DNA from: Panagrolaimus kolymaensis
Lineage: Eukaryota; Nematoda; Chromadorea; Rhabditida; Panagrolaimidae
Assembly: GCA_028622995.1 (NCBI GenBank)
Contig: JAJQJQ010000006.1
Span: 7,502,001 to 7,566,000 of the forward strand
Reading direction: 5' to 3'
Length of the DNA: 64,000 bases
In this document: one piece after another, positions 1-11,000 of the stretch
How the letters are laid out: each line of letters opens with the position of its first letter
Position numbering within the stretch: the first letter of the stretch is position 1
Notes under the pieces: model-generated
Told to the model about the DNA's origin: nothing
The model's input: only the letters and a program-made list of their open reading frames with translations
Database searches by the model: none
Program-made: the position numbers and the translations under genes

Positions 1-1423
1 ATTTTTTTCGTATTTGTTTGTTGGTCCCTTCATTTTTTTCGATAGCGAACGAGAGAGATTTCTGCATTTTTATATTTTTCATTCACTTTTTTTTCACTAC
101 TAAAACCCTGCAATTTCCTCCTCTTCAAGAATAGTATTAGTAGTCAGTCGACAGCGGCGATGGCGTCGTTGTTCTCTTCTTTTTCTTCTTGTCTTGGGTT
201 TATACACCACTGGTCATTCGTCGAAAACAACAACCAACCATCCAACCAACCGACCAGCAATGTCAGAGCGGCCAACGCCAAAACACTTTTCTCTAGAGAC
301 AGAAAGTGTCCAATCTAAAAAGAAAAAATGCGTTATAGTCGTTACAACTCTTCTTCTTTCTCTTCACTCACTCATTCTGACTGACCCTTTCTCTGCTGTT
401 TTTCATAACAAAAAAAAATTTTGCACGAAAGCTTTTCTGCATTTTTCTTTTGGGAGAAAGAGGAAAGCTTCAATGAAGCGAACGAGAAGGTCAGTCGTTG
501 TCGTTCACAAAAATAAAAAAATTTCCTTCCTCTCACCAAGGCCGCCGCAGCGTCCCGCGCGCTGTTCCGCAGCATCTTCCGGAGGTTATAAAAAATTGTA
601 GGACAAACATTGCCTATGCCACCACCACCGCCACCAAGCAAGCTCTTCTCTTTTCCATTTGTGCTGCTGCTTTGTCACGAGGTTTGAACAACAACATAAG
701 TAAAATGTACGCACAACATGGATTGCACACTGACATAAGACAAACATGCGAATACGCACGGAAACGAACGGACAAACAAACATACTAACTAAAAAGCCTT
801 TGACCACTACCCTTCATTTATTTTTTTTCTATCGTTCAGTTTAAAAAAGAATTTGCTCAATACCAGCTGCCATTTGTTATTTGAATGGTGATGGTGTAGT
901 GGCCGGTCGATCGACGGACGACTTTCTTCTTCCTTCCCCTTCCAACTGACCCTTTAAAAGAAAGAAAGAAAGCAAAAGCTTTTTGGGATTTTGGTTGGTT
1001 GTGTTTTAACTATGAACGTGCGTGCCACGCCTTCAGAAGAAATTTATTTTTCGAACTGTAAAGTATGCGCGCGCTCGCTCACTGGCTCGTCCATTTTGGG
1101 CCAGCTCCGCCCACTCTTCAATAGCTTCCCCAACATTAGCGCAGTTTGGTGCTCGTCGCCGCCTGCCGCTCAGTCCGCCATTTGCTATCGTCCGCCAAAT
1201 AGTTGGTCGGCTATTTTTCTCTCTCCTTTTTTTCTCTCATTTTATTTTTTCTACCCCTATTTTTCTTTCTTTCGTATATTTTCATTTTTATTTTATTCCC
1301 GAAGAAAAAAAAATAGAAAAAAAAGAAGCACGAGAGAAAAGAGAGGAAATATATTTTTCTTCTTCTTGTTGCTTTGCTTTCGGTTGTCGAAAAAAAAATG
1401 GAGAAAAGAAGAGAAGAAAGACT
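1..1423. other. Intergenic, no gene recognised
   Basis: Pyrimidine- and purine-rich low-complexity DNA with long T and A runs. The open frames here are made of Lys/Phe/Ser-rich low-complexity codons and overlap on both strands. I see no splice-consistent gene, RNA gene or family motif. A short GAAA microsatellite lies at about 958-971. Confidence 0.6.
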
Positions 1424-1547
1424 GCAAAGTGGTGTTTTTTAGCGTTTGTGCTATACACCGATGCAGTTTTTTTTGTGGCTGCTGACATGAAAATGGAAGT
1501 TGTGCGCAAATAACAGTGCTGGTCATGCGGGAAGAGTGATATTTAAA
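1424..1547 (+). repeat. Dispersed repeat, copy 1
   Basis: This segment recurs at 1816-1964 with only scattered differences. Shared landmarks are GCTATACACCGATGCA, TGGCTGCTGACATGAAAATG and CATGCGGGAAGAGTG. A shorter third copy of the right-hand part lies at 1571-1633. No coding potential or terminal inverted repeats are evident, so the element type is unknown. Confidence 0.75.
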
Positions 1548-1570
1548 CGATGTTATCTTGAATTCAAAGT

Positions 1571-1633
1571 TGTGAACAAATTGACGATGCTGGCCATGCG
1601 GGAAGAGTGTTATTTAAAGTCGTCTACCCGTAG
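1571..1633 (+). repeat. Dispersed repeat, copy 2 (right part only)
   Basis: It contains the core CATGCGGGAAGAGTG followed by TTATTTAAAGTCGTCTACCC, and matches copy 3 through that end. It lacks the left half seen in copies 1 and 3. Confidence 0.75.
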
Positions 1634-1815
1634 TGCCAATATCGTTAATATTGGTTTATGAGAAACGAAGCGATAAATCTTTATATTTTCCTAAAAGTAA
1701 GATTATGGTAGTTTCACATGAATTAATCACAACAATTTTTAATCTTGAATTCAGAGGGACGACAATAATCGATTATTGTGGACGGATCTTCTTCATTTGG
1801 GCTTAGAATAAAAGT

Positions 1816-1964
1816 AAAAAATAATGCAATGTGGTGTTTTTTTAGCGTTTATGCTATACACCGATGCAATTTTTTGTGGCTGCTGACATGAAAATGAAAA
1901 GTTGGGCGCAAATAACAGTGCTGGTCATGCGGGAAGAGTGTTATTTAAAGTCGTCTACCCGTAA
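1816..1964 (+). repeat. Dispersed repeat, copy 3 (longest)
   Basis: The most complete copy. It combines the left half of copy 1 with the right end of copy 2 (TTATTTAAAGTCGTCTACCC). The mosaic relationship suggests local duplication with partial deletion. Confidence 0.75.
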
Positions 1965-2284
1965 GCCATCACCGTTAATGTAGCCCAAACTCAATATACC
2001 GATCATATATTCATGCTCATAGCCAGAAAAAAAATTTCAGGGGATGCTCGACGACCATTTCAGGCAGTGTTAAACTCAAAAAACATCGATTTGGCAGCAT
2101 TTTGCTGTCTTTTACTTTAAAATTTGTCATTTTCACGAGGACTAGTGCCCCAAAAATCTCATCCTCAACACTCGTTTTATATATTACCGTATTACCGTAT
2201 AGTTATTACCTTTATTAATAATCAATTAAATAATGCTTTAAAATTCGTTTTGATTTTATTTTTATTTTATTTTTTTTGCTTATA

Positions 2285-3110
2285 AAATAAAGTTTTTTCT
2301 TTTCTTGAATTTTAAAAACACCACACACGATAATAATAAAATAAAGAAATATTTCGAAAGACAATGCGAAAAAATAAAAGAATGGAATTGCACGTGATCT
2401 CTTGTGTCAAAAATGTACATTCCTAATAACAAAAATCGATCTGCAACAGAATTGGGTGATCTACGTTTATCTCGAATTATATTCACACATAAAAATGTTG
2501 CAATAAATATTATCTGAAAAATAAACAAATAAACAAAAATAAATAATTTAATTTTTGCTAAAAAAAAGATTTTTTGGAAAAAACAACAAATTATGCATGT
2601 TTTAAATGAAGCCCATGTACAAAAGTACATAATAATTTTATGGCGGGAGAAGGTTATTATTATTATCACCAACATCATCGTCGCCACTGTCGCGACCGCC
2701 GCCATCACATTCTTATGCTTCCTTCATTTTTTTATTTGGTTCGAATGACTTTTTTAGTGTATGTTTGTGTGATTTGTATAAAAAATAAGGAAGGAGAAAC
2801 CAAAAAATGACAGCAACAAAAAAAGTTGGTATGGCGCAATCGATGTTTATGATGATCGATGATTGTTCCCCGCCATACACACATATTTTTTGAATAACTG
2901 AGCGAAGTAAATAATAATGATGGCGACAATGTGAGATCATACAAAAAAGGAGCTTGATTGTAATCTTATTTCTCATAAATACACACATACCGTAATAAAT
3001 ATAATTAAAATAGGTCCAATCACAAGTAAAAGAGATCACTTTGCTGCATCAGATTGTAAATGTAAATCTTCATTTAAATCAATGGGAGATAATAAAGTTT
3101 GCTAAAAAAC
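2285..3110 (-). pseudogene. Truncated copy of the 3' end of the FN3 membrane-protein gene
   Basis: A decayed duplicate of the last two coding exons and 3' flank of the gene at 8082-12382. Positions 3101-2991 copy its penultimate exon (8509-8399) at the same length of 111 nt, but an AAA codon has become the stop TGA at 3038-3036. Positions 2513-2407 copy the last exon, including the juxtamembrane motif IIRDKRRSP, with roughly 150 nt of the cytoplasmic tail deleted. The 58-nt intron of the source gene is about 475 nt here, implying a ~420 nt insertion. 2285-2385 matches the 3' flank at 7960-8062. No upstream ectodomain exons are present, so this is a non-functional 3' fragment. Confidence 0.88.
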
Positions 3111-4059
3111 AAATAAATAAATGAATAACAATTATTGAATTTGAAAGTTGGAGTTTGCAATCTTTACAGTAAAAACTTTTAGTAAATTATGGGTATTGAA
3201 AAATAAATAAAAAGCAATGAAATACCTTCATATTTTGGGTTTTAAAAATAAATGTATGAATTCGAAAAGTATGTTTAAAAAATGCATCGTAACTTTAGAA
3301 CTTTTGTTTTTTTTAAGAATTCCAAAAAACAATGAATGATCAAAGGATTTAGTGAACTGGGAAAGATTTTTTTAATAAAATAATTGCGCCTTTTATAAAA
3401 CTTTATCGACTATTTGATTTTAAACTCATAAAATTTTTAGTGTTTAAAAACCACTAAAAAGTTATGTTGGCTTCTCTCATGCCCATATTTACCCCACTTC
3501 GCTAAACGCTTCCACAAAAAAATAATAATAATCAATTTTTCATTTAGAAAAATAATAAGGCAAAGTATTCTAGCATTTATTTTTTGCTTCATTTTCTTTC
3601 ATTTTTTAATTATGCGTCAATCATGTTACAATCCTTCAACCATGAAACAACAATTTATAGAAAAAATGTTTATTCAAAGTAAAATAAAACCAAATATTTT
3701 TTCCATTGGCATACATACAATAGTTAAAGAAAGAATGATCCAACATGTCTCTAAAATTAAAATTTAGTTACTTTCACCAGATAGTCTTCATCACAGCCTT
3801 TTCTTCGTTAAAATCATTATTCGGAAATTGTTATGACAAATGTTGTTTTGCCAATGAAAAAGGAAAGAAAAAAGAGCAGTATGTTGGAGATTATCTTCCT
3901 ACTCTAACACATTATTCCGAAATCATCGACATTATTCCCATAATCATTCATAAAAATATAGTTAAATATATAGAAAATATTTGTATTTTCCCCACATCCT
4001 TGATTTTATTTCTTGATGGTCCTTCTGAAAAAGAATTTGCTTTGGTTAGTTTTCTAGAA
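3111..4059. other. Intergenic; one unexplained open frame
   Basis: AT-rich DNA with no recognised gene. An open frame of 138 codons (3745-4161, plus) covers the right part and continues over the decayed minus-strand fragment at 4060-4180. It matches no family I know. Because the opposite strand has a detectable paralogue at 6905-7175, I treat the plus frame as a probable shadow. Confidence 0.4.
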
Positions 4060-4180
4060 TCCACGAACAAATCTATTGTAGGTATACCAACAGCTGCTGC
4101 AAAGACCACTTTTGATATTTTTGTTTTTTGTGAAATTTTGGTGACATTAGAAACTACTTAGGCTGCCTCTTCGACTAATC
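4060..4180 (-). pseudogene. Decayed gene fragment, unknown family (copy 1)
   Basis: Read on the minus strand it gives ISKVVFAAAVGIPTIDLFVD, which aligns with VSKVLIGNGIAVPAVDLAVD encoded at 7170-7080 on the same strand. Both copies carry a TAA at the equivalent place just before the shared block. Each lies just left of a copy of the ~330 bp direct repeat, so fragment and repeat were probably duplicated together. I do not recognise the protein family. Confidence 0.5.
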
Positions 4181-4380
4181 CCAAAAGGTTTTAAAATTCG
4201 AACCATCGTCGCCCAGTTCCTGTTTCATATGAAGTTGTTGATCCATCCGCTGAATTCTTGAAGAAGCTTCTTACAAAACTTCTGAAGCAATTTAAAATTT
4301 TCATAAAAGGATTTTTCAATTTAAAAAAAAACAACTGAGATCCTCTATTGATAAATTTTGTAAATAAAAATAAAAAAAAG

Positions 4381-4703
4381 TTAAATAATAAAATATTCAA
4401 AAAGGAAGAAAAAAGAAAATGAAAAACTTTAAAACAAAAAAATGTTTAAAAGAATGAATGTTTTTTCTTTGACTCGACTTTATTTTTCAACGTTGTTTAT
4501 TTTTTAATGAAAAAAAGATATTAGTCCAAAGGAGGTGAAAAATGGGTATCGATTCTTTTTTTTAGTAAAAAAAAAGAGGAAGAGAAAGAAATTTTGTATG
4601 CTTGAAAAAGAGGATTTGTTGTGTGTGTCCAGTATTTGCCTGCTATTTAATTATGTGTGTTTTTTTAATGTCGTCTGTTTCATTTTTTCCTAAACAAAAG
4701 AGA
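4381..4703 (+). repeat. Long direct repeat, copy 1
   Basis: About 320 bp that recurs at 7246-7590 in the same orientation. Shared blocks include TTTGACTCGACTT, TTTTTCAACGTTGTTTATTT, AAAATGGGTATCGATTCTTT and TGTGTGTCCAGTATTT. Differences are mostly short indels in A or T runs. With the paralogous fragments to its left it marks a segmental duplication about 2.9 kb apart. Confidence 0.85.
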
Positions 4704-5021
4704 GACAGAAAAAAAGAAGAAGTATGTAGGGTAACTTTGTAAAATCTAACTTTCTGCAAAGTTTATTTTTTTACTTTTTTGTTTTAAAGGTTTTATCGAT
4801 TTAATATTGGTTTTTTTTTCATTTTTCACAACAACAACCAAAACGCTTTTTTTTCTTCCTCCATTCAAAGCAACGCATTTTTATATTTTTCTCACCTTTT
4901 TTAATATTTTGTTATTATTTTTTCTTTTTTGTTTAAACTATAATTTTAGCATCTAAAAATTATGCTTCCTAGCTAAAAACGTAATAATGTTTATTTAATT
5001 GATCAAACATTTTTATTTTAC
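4704..5021. other. Intergenic
   Basis: T-rich DNA without open frames of note. I see nothing in it. Confidence 0.6.
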
Positions 5022-5180
5022 ATCGAATTAATTTCTGGTGATCTTTATCATGAAACTTTTCCATTGATTGAAGTCGATAACATTCTTTATTTTTTAATCA
5101 ATTTTAATTTTCAAACTCTTGGTGATTTACAAACAATTGAAGAAAGATTAACCCGAATAAAAGGACTCTTCCGAATTTAA
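5022..5180 (+). pseudogene. Short coding-like fragment, unknown family
   Basis: An open plus-strand frame ending in TAA reads as a plausible acidic helical segment (for example GDLQTIEERLTRIKGLFRI at its end). Its composition is protein-like, unlike the surrounding T-rich DNA. It has no start codon and no linked exon that I can find. It may be a remnant of the same decayed locus as the fragment at 6461-6877. Confidence 0.3.
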
Positions 5181-5503
5181 GCCTAAAAGAATATGAGAAA
5201 TCTTAATCTTTATTTTTTTTGTCATAGAAAAAAAGGAAGATTGAAAAAGGTTAATAAAAATTCAAGAATCGAGAAGAAGCAAAATTTCCTCCAACAACCT
5301 CATCCACACCACATGAAGCCCCTCCAGAAGGAGAAGCACTTATTTGATGGAAAAGAAAAATAAAAATATTTAAAAATAATTTTAAAATAAATTTTAAAAT
5401 AAATTTTAAAATAAAAGAATTTATATTAGCTAATGAAATCAATAGTATAACAACATCCACTATTTGCATCCATATCATAATTAGAAATTAAAGGAAAAAG
5501 GCT

Positions 5504-6269
5504 TTATGGGTTATTTCCTTTTTCACTTGAGCATTCTCCCTAAACAGTATTTAAAAATTATTATTATATTTAGAAATGCAAAAAATAATTTTACCCTTAG
5601 AGGAAGGCCATTTCTTTTTCTTTCAAGGTTTGCAGGATATTCAAGGATTTCACCTTCGGTGGTCCAGGGCGCATAACGAACAGCTTCATCTTGTTTTATT
5701 AAACCTTTATTTAATAAAACTTTAAAGATTTCTTCCAAATTTTTATTCCGATCTTCAAATACATTCATTTGGGAGTCTTGAGATACCCACTTTTTCAATT
5801 GTTCATCTGATAAACAAACGACTTTTTCTGGAGTTACAGGATTGTTATTATCAAAAACTGGAAAAATAACATTTGTTTCAATAGTGGCGGCTTCATCTTT
5901 TTTAGGTGGCGGATTTTTCTAAATATATAATAAAGAAAATTAAATTTGCGCTTATTTTTTTTTTTTTTCACAACCCACATTATTATTTGATACATCTTGG
6001 ACTGAAATAACGTCTAATAAAGATGATGGATTTTCACGATGAACAACTTCAGCTATATTTGATGGTGGATTTATATGTTCAACTTCAGAAATTTTTGTTT
6101 CCGGGTTTTTAACCCCTTCAACATCGGCTATGTTATATGGTGGAGTTTTTGCATGTTCAAGTTGTCTCCTAACTCTTTGAAAATCATCCTTTTTAGCTTC
6201 ATAAATTACAACAATGATAACAAATATAACAACGAAACTTAAAAGTAATATAACAAATAATTTTAACAA
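5504..6269 (-). CDS. Small membrane-anchored protein, unrecognised
   Basis: Coding exons 6269-5979, 5918-5595 and 5539-5504, all joined in phase 0, give 216 residues. The start ATG opens an N-terminal hydrophobic segment (about residues 2-24) followed by Lys/Asp residues, so it looks like a signal anchor with a soluble C-terminal part. Residues 40-90 contain an imperfect repeat around PPYNIADV / PPSNIAEV. The C-terminal part is hydrophilic and mixed-charge (KKWVSQDSQ, EGEILEYPANLERKRNGLP). The first donor is GTGGGT, which is unusual here. I recognise no family. It is the only apparently intact gene in a stretch of gene fragments, so it could be a young or lineage-specific gene. Gene reality is likely and exon 3 is less sure. 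Confidence 0.55.
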
Positions 6270-6460
6270 ATAAAGTAATTTCTGAAATTTGCATTTATTG
6301 ATTTAAACAAGAAAATCTCCTTAAAAAAAATTAAAGAAAACTAACATTTTCACTTTTTTTCTTCTCACACGCACATATCCAAATTTATAAATACAGGGTT
6401 TGAAACATCATTTTCATCCGTTACCGCTGCTTACGTATCTTTTTATTTGAAAATAAAAAT

Positions 6461-6877
6461 ATGCCGACCAAAAAGGTTTATTCAATAAAGAATTTGTTCA
6501 TGCAAAGGATTTTGAGTCAGAACGAAATCTTCGAAAAATTCATGATTTATATTTGGCATATCTGATTTTTTTTATATTTAATAGAAAAAATAAAGGACTA
6601 TTTTATAGGTATCGAAAACATATGGCTGAACTTCATAAATCATTAATCGGTGATGAAAAAAATAGAGCGATTTCTTCACAAATGCCATGTTCATATAGGC
6701 AGTTCAACAACATATGAATGGCACAAAACTGAATTGGTGGGAAATACAATAAAATTTTATCAAAGCAACAAAAAAACTAAAAAACATTATTGAATGGATT
6801 GAATGAAAGCTTAGATAATTATTTAGAAAATTTAAGTACTGATTTAAATACAATCTCTGATATTTTTGACCTTTAAA
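6461..6877 (+). pseudogene. Decayed gene fragment, unknown family
   Basis: Protein-like frames run along the plus strand but need frame changes to connect. One block contains GLFNKEFVHAKDFESERNL and later YRKHMAELHKSLIGDEKNRA, and a last block ends LSTDLNTISDIFDL before TAA at about 6875-6877. Amphipathic, Lys/Glu/Leu-rich composition suggests a helical protein. Internal stops (TGA, TAA) interrupt the middle. I do not recognise the family. Confidence 0.4.
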
Positions 6878-6904
6878 AAACGTCATTCTAATGAGTAATC
6901 CCAT

Positions 6905-7175
6905 ATCAATTTCCGAATTTGCGAAGAAACTTTATTTTCGTCTTTATCAAATATACAAATGTTTGTAAATGATGATTTTCCTTCGACTTCTGTGAGATCT
7001 TTAAAGATTCTTTTTCCATTATATTCGCCTAAGTCATATTGAAATGTTCTTGATCCAATTTTGAGTCGACAGCCAAATCTACGGCGGGGACTGCAATGCC
7101 ATTTCCAATTAAAACTTTGGATACTCCACCTCTTTTGCCGATATTTTGAATAACATCACAAGCAGCTTATGCAAC
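6905..7175 (-). pseudogene. Decayed gene fragment, unknown family (copy 2)
   Basis: Minus-strand paralogue of the fragment at 4060-4180 (VSKVLIGNGIAVPAVDLAVD). After a frameshift the reading continues as CRLKIGSRTFQYDLGEYNGK and then a Lys/Glu-rich stretch, so more of the original protein survives here than in copy 1. A TAA interrupts the start of the block. Unknown family, probably non-functional. Confidence 0.5.
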
Positions 7176-7245
7176 ATCATCGTCATTAAGTAATTAAAGA
7201 TCTTTGTAGGACACAGTTATTGGTAAACAAAAATAAATTAAAAAG

Positions 7246-7590
7246 TTTAACAAAATATTTAAAAAAGAAGAAAAGAAAATAAAGTTTAAAAAACAGAAAA
7301 ATGTTTGAAAGAATGAATATTTTTCCTTTGACTCGACTTTGTTTTTCAACGTTGTTTATTTTTATAAGAGAAGAAAATGGATGTTAGCAAAGAGGAGGAA
7401 AAAATGGGTATCGATTCTTTCTTTTTTATTTAGTAAGAAGAGAGGAAAGAGAAGGGAAAGAAATTTTCTATGCTTAAAAAAATAGAATTTTTTGTGTGTG
7501 TCCAGTATTTTCTTTAGCTATTTAATTATGTGTTTTTTTAAATGCCGTTCGTTTCATTTTTTTCTTTTCCTTATCAAAAGAGAGATCGCA
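7246..7590 (+). repeat. Long direct repeat, copy 2
   Basis: Second copy of the repeat at 4381-4703, same orientation, with the same landmark blocks. It ends near a run of AGAGAGAT. It lies upstream (in minus-strand terms) of the decayed fragment at 6905-7175, as copy 1 does for 4060-4180. Confidence 0.85.
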
Positions 7591-8081
7591 ATCTTGAACG
7601 AAATAAACTAATACTTTTGTTTTTCTTTTTTTGGGAGTCTGAAACATACGTTTGGAAATAAATTTAATCAGTGAAAATAAATTTGATTGGTATTTTTTTA
7701 ATACTTTAATTTTCTTTTTAATGATTTATATCGAGATAAGTTTTGTTATTATCGAAATAAATTTTGTAAATTATCAAACACGACTTTAAAAATTAGAAAA
7801 GGGTAAATTGATTTATGTATTAACGTTCCATCATCGTTAAATGTGTAGACAAACTTAAGACGCTCTTTACTGTATATAATTTGTATTTGTTATTTGTATT
7901 AATTATTTAAGGCGTTATAAATTTGTCGTTGGTTTTTTGGCTAATGTAAGTGAAGTAAAGTTTTTTCTTTTCATGAATTTAAAAAAAACACCACACACGA
8001 TAATAATAAAATAAAGAAATATTTTGAAAGACGATGTGAAAAAATAAAAGAATGGAATAATTTTAGTCTTTCTTCCTTCTC
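7591..8081. other. 3' flank of the FN3 membrane-protein gene
   Basis: No open frame. The part nearest the gene (7957-8062) is duplicated at 2275-2385 behind the truncated pseudogene copy, so the duplication included 3' untranslated or flanking DNA. Confidence 0.6.
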
Positions 8082-11000
8082 TCAAAAATGTACATTTCTA
8101 ATAAAAAATCGGGATGCTGCAGAATGTTGTTGTTGTGCCGGATCAGCAACAGAATTAGAATCCAAAGGTGAGGTTATCCCAATGCTAGTAATATTTGAAT
8201 TACCCATATTTGGCCTAAATCCAGTAAATTGAGTTGATGATTGATCTCTCAAAATTCCACGGCGTCGAAATTTTTCCGTTGGTGATCGACGTTTATCTCG
8301 AATTATATTCACACATAAAAATGTCGCAATAAATATTATCTGAAAAACAAAAACAAAAAATAAAATAAATCCTTTTTCTCCAAAATACACACACATACCG
8401 TAATAAATATAATTAAAATAGGTCCAATCACAAGTAAAAGAGATTTCTTCGCTGCATCAGATTGTAATTGTAAATCTTCATTTAAATCAATGGGAGATAA
8501 TAAAGTTTGCTAAAAAAACAAAAAATTAGAACAGAAAGAAACGACCTCAAAGTTTTGATTTATACAGTCATAGCAAATAACCAAATCCAGATGTTTAAAG
8601 CCTTTTTAATATCTATTATTAAAAAAATTTAATTTTTGAAATTTAGTAACCAAATTTCTAAGAGTTCACTCTCTGACAATTTGTCATCTTTGCATTTTGC
8701 TGAAAATTTTTTTACGGACATGATGGTTCAAGCAGACTTTTTTTTGAGTTTCAAAATGAAAAATGACAACAACAAAAGAATGCTTTGCTTTAATTTAGAT
8801 TCGGATGTTTTTTTAAAAGTTTAAAAATTATAAAGCTTTTTTTAATTTTTCCTTTTGTGCAATAACCTACCGTAAAAGAGCTAATTGAATTATCATTGAA
8901 TAAACTTTGTTCCATAAAAACATTATCCATTATTACTGGGACTAATGAACTATTTAAAGCGCAAACACTTAAACCATAATTAACTTCTCCAACTTTTAAT
9001 GGTTTTGTTACATGCATTAAATATGGAATTTCATCAAATAATTTAGATATATTTGTTTGCTATAAAATTTTCTTTGAGCTTTGAAAATAAATTCTTTGAT
9101 TAAAGCATTTTACCTCCAAAGAAATTACATCTCTTTCTTTTTCTTGTGTGGTAAATACAAAATCACCTTTTCCAATTCCCATGGAACTTGTTGGTCCATT
9201 TCCAGCTGCAGCGGATGCAGGTCCAATTTCACCAAATTCGAGATATATTTTATCGTATAATGTTGCATTCTTTAATACATTTGAAATTTGTTTACTAAAA
9301 AGTTTTAAAGTTTTTGTTGAATTTTCATAAATTGCTCGAAGGTCTTTAACAAATGGACAATGAATTCCACGAATGCAAGATTTTTCAGATTTTGGACAAT
9401 CGCATCTAAAATTTTTGAAGCCGTTAGAAAAGTTTAAAACCAAATGAAAGGATAAACCTTAAATTATCCAAACAACCAAATTCACAAACTATTCCATTTC
9501 TTTGTTTACAAGGTTTTGCAGTTCTAATTGGATGAAGTCGAACTCCTTCAATTTTATGTCGACTGTTGCTACTGCTACTTGGACGTTTTTCATATTCTAT
9601 GATTGGAAGAGGTGGACGAGTATTTGGAGAAAGATTTGGGGAAGCAGTAGTTCCTGAAACTATAGTTATAGGCTGTAAATTTTCATTATTGAAGTTATTT
9701 ACTTTCCGGAGTAACTTCGCTTTCCTTTGATTTTTCTCCAGTAGGTGGAGTAAGCGACATTAGTTCGACTGTGCCTATAATAGGTTCTTGAGTTGCTTTT
9801 TCACTTTCTTTAATAGTTGTGGTAGAAGAAGCCTCAATCGTGGTTGATTCCGAAGTGGTTGTTTCTGATTCCGTCGTTGATCGTTGCGTGGATTCCAAAG
9901 AAGTTGTAGTTTCTTCACTTTCTTGTGTTACTGATTCAGTTGTGGAAGGAATTGCCTCAGCTGTTGTTTCCATTTCTTCCTCTTCATCGTCTTCTTCAAC
10001 TGAAGCTTCTGGGGTAGTTGACTCAGAACCATCGTCGTTGCTTGGTTCTTCATTTTCATCATTTGTATTACTTGAAGAAGAATCAGTGGTAATACCAAAA
10101 AGTAAATCAAGAGTTCCATTTGTTTGAAATGGTGGCTCTTCAAAATCTGAATTGTTTACAGGAATTGCACGATCAGTGGAAATCTTAAAAAGGAAAAATT
10201 TTTTAATATTTTCAAAAAATTAAAATTCCGAAAATTTTTAAGCAAGAAACACAGGCAAAAAAGACTGTATCAAACTCACAATTTTTGAATGCCGTTGCAA
10301 TGGATTTAAAGCATTACTATTTACAACCACATTTTCCTTTTTGCGATCTTTAACATCCAATTTCGCTGTATTCATGGAAATAAAATGGGTGGTTAAATTA
10401 TTTGTTGCGCAACTTTGACTCAAACATTCCACTGGAACCATATTTTCTGCATCTTCAACTTTTGTGCATTCGATGCAATTTGGTTGAGCTAAAAATAAAC
10501 CAAGAATATCATTTTAAATAAGTATGAAAGTTGAAAGGCTTACTGCTGGAACCACAAGCTTTACAAGTAAATGGAATTACTGGAACAATATTAAACGGAT
10601 TCTTGGATTGTCGTTCAGAAAATACAGCACAAATTTGAATTCCATATTGAATTCCAGGTTGTGCAAGGATTTCAAATTTGGTTTGATTTCCAGGGATTCG
10701 ACTTTCTTTATGCTGAACGATTTTACGGGTGACAAATGGAAAAGCTCCCTAAAAGTTTATTATTTTTTATTTCGTCCTAACTTTTTGGGTTTAAAAGCAC
10801 AAAAGCAATTTTACAAAAAATAAAAACTATGAAACGTTTCTAATGTAATAAAACCTCAGGAAATGTCTGAACTCTAATCCAAAATATGAAAAAATTAAAA
10901 ACAACCATGTTTCTCACAAGCGTATATATTGAAAAAAAATTTAAAGCGTTTAATTAGGTTTCTCATGCTTTTGTTATAAAATTTACCATATTTATTTTCT

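Noticed and set aside
194..1526. Overlapping open frames on both strands with Lys/Phe/Ser-rich products
   Set aside because: Low-complexity codon runs from A and T tracts; overlapping on both strands, no splice structure or family motif.
3745..4161. 138-codon plus-strand open frame
   Set aside because: Long for AT-rich DNA, but the opposite strand has a detectable paralogue at 6905-7175, no family fits the plus frame, and no linked exons were found.
5251..5478. 75-codon minus-strand frame with a repeated FKILK-type run
   Set aside because: Caused by a tandem AAATAAATTTTAAAATAAATTTT-like repeat; ends in a Gly-rich scrap without family match.
9819..10127. 102-codon plus-strand Ser/Val-rich frame
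   Set aside because: Antisense shadow of the Ser/Thr/Glu-rich exon of the FN3 gene.
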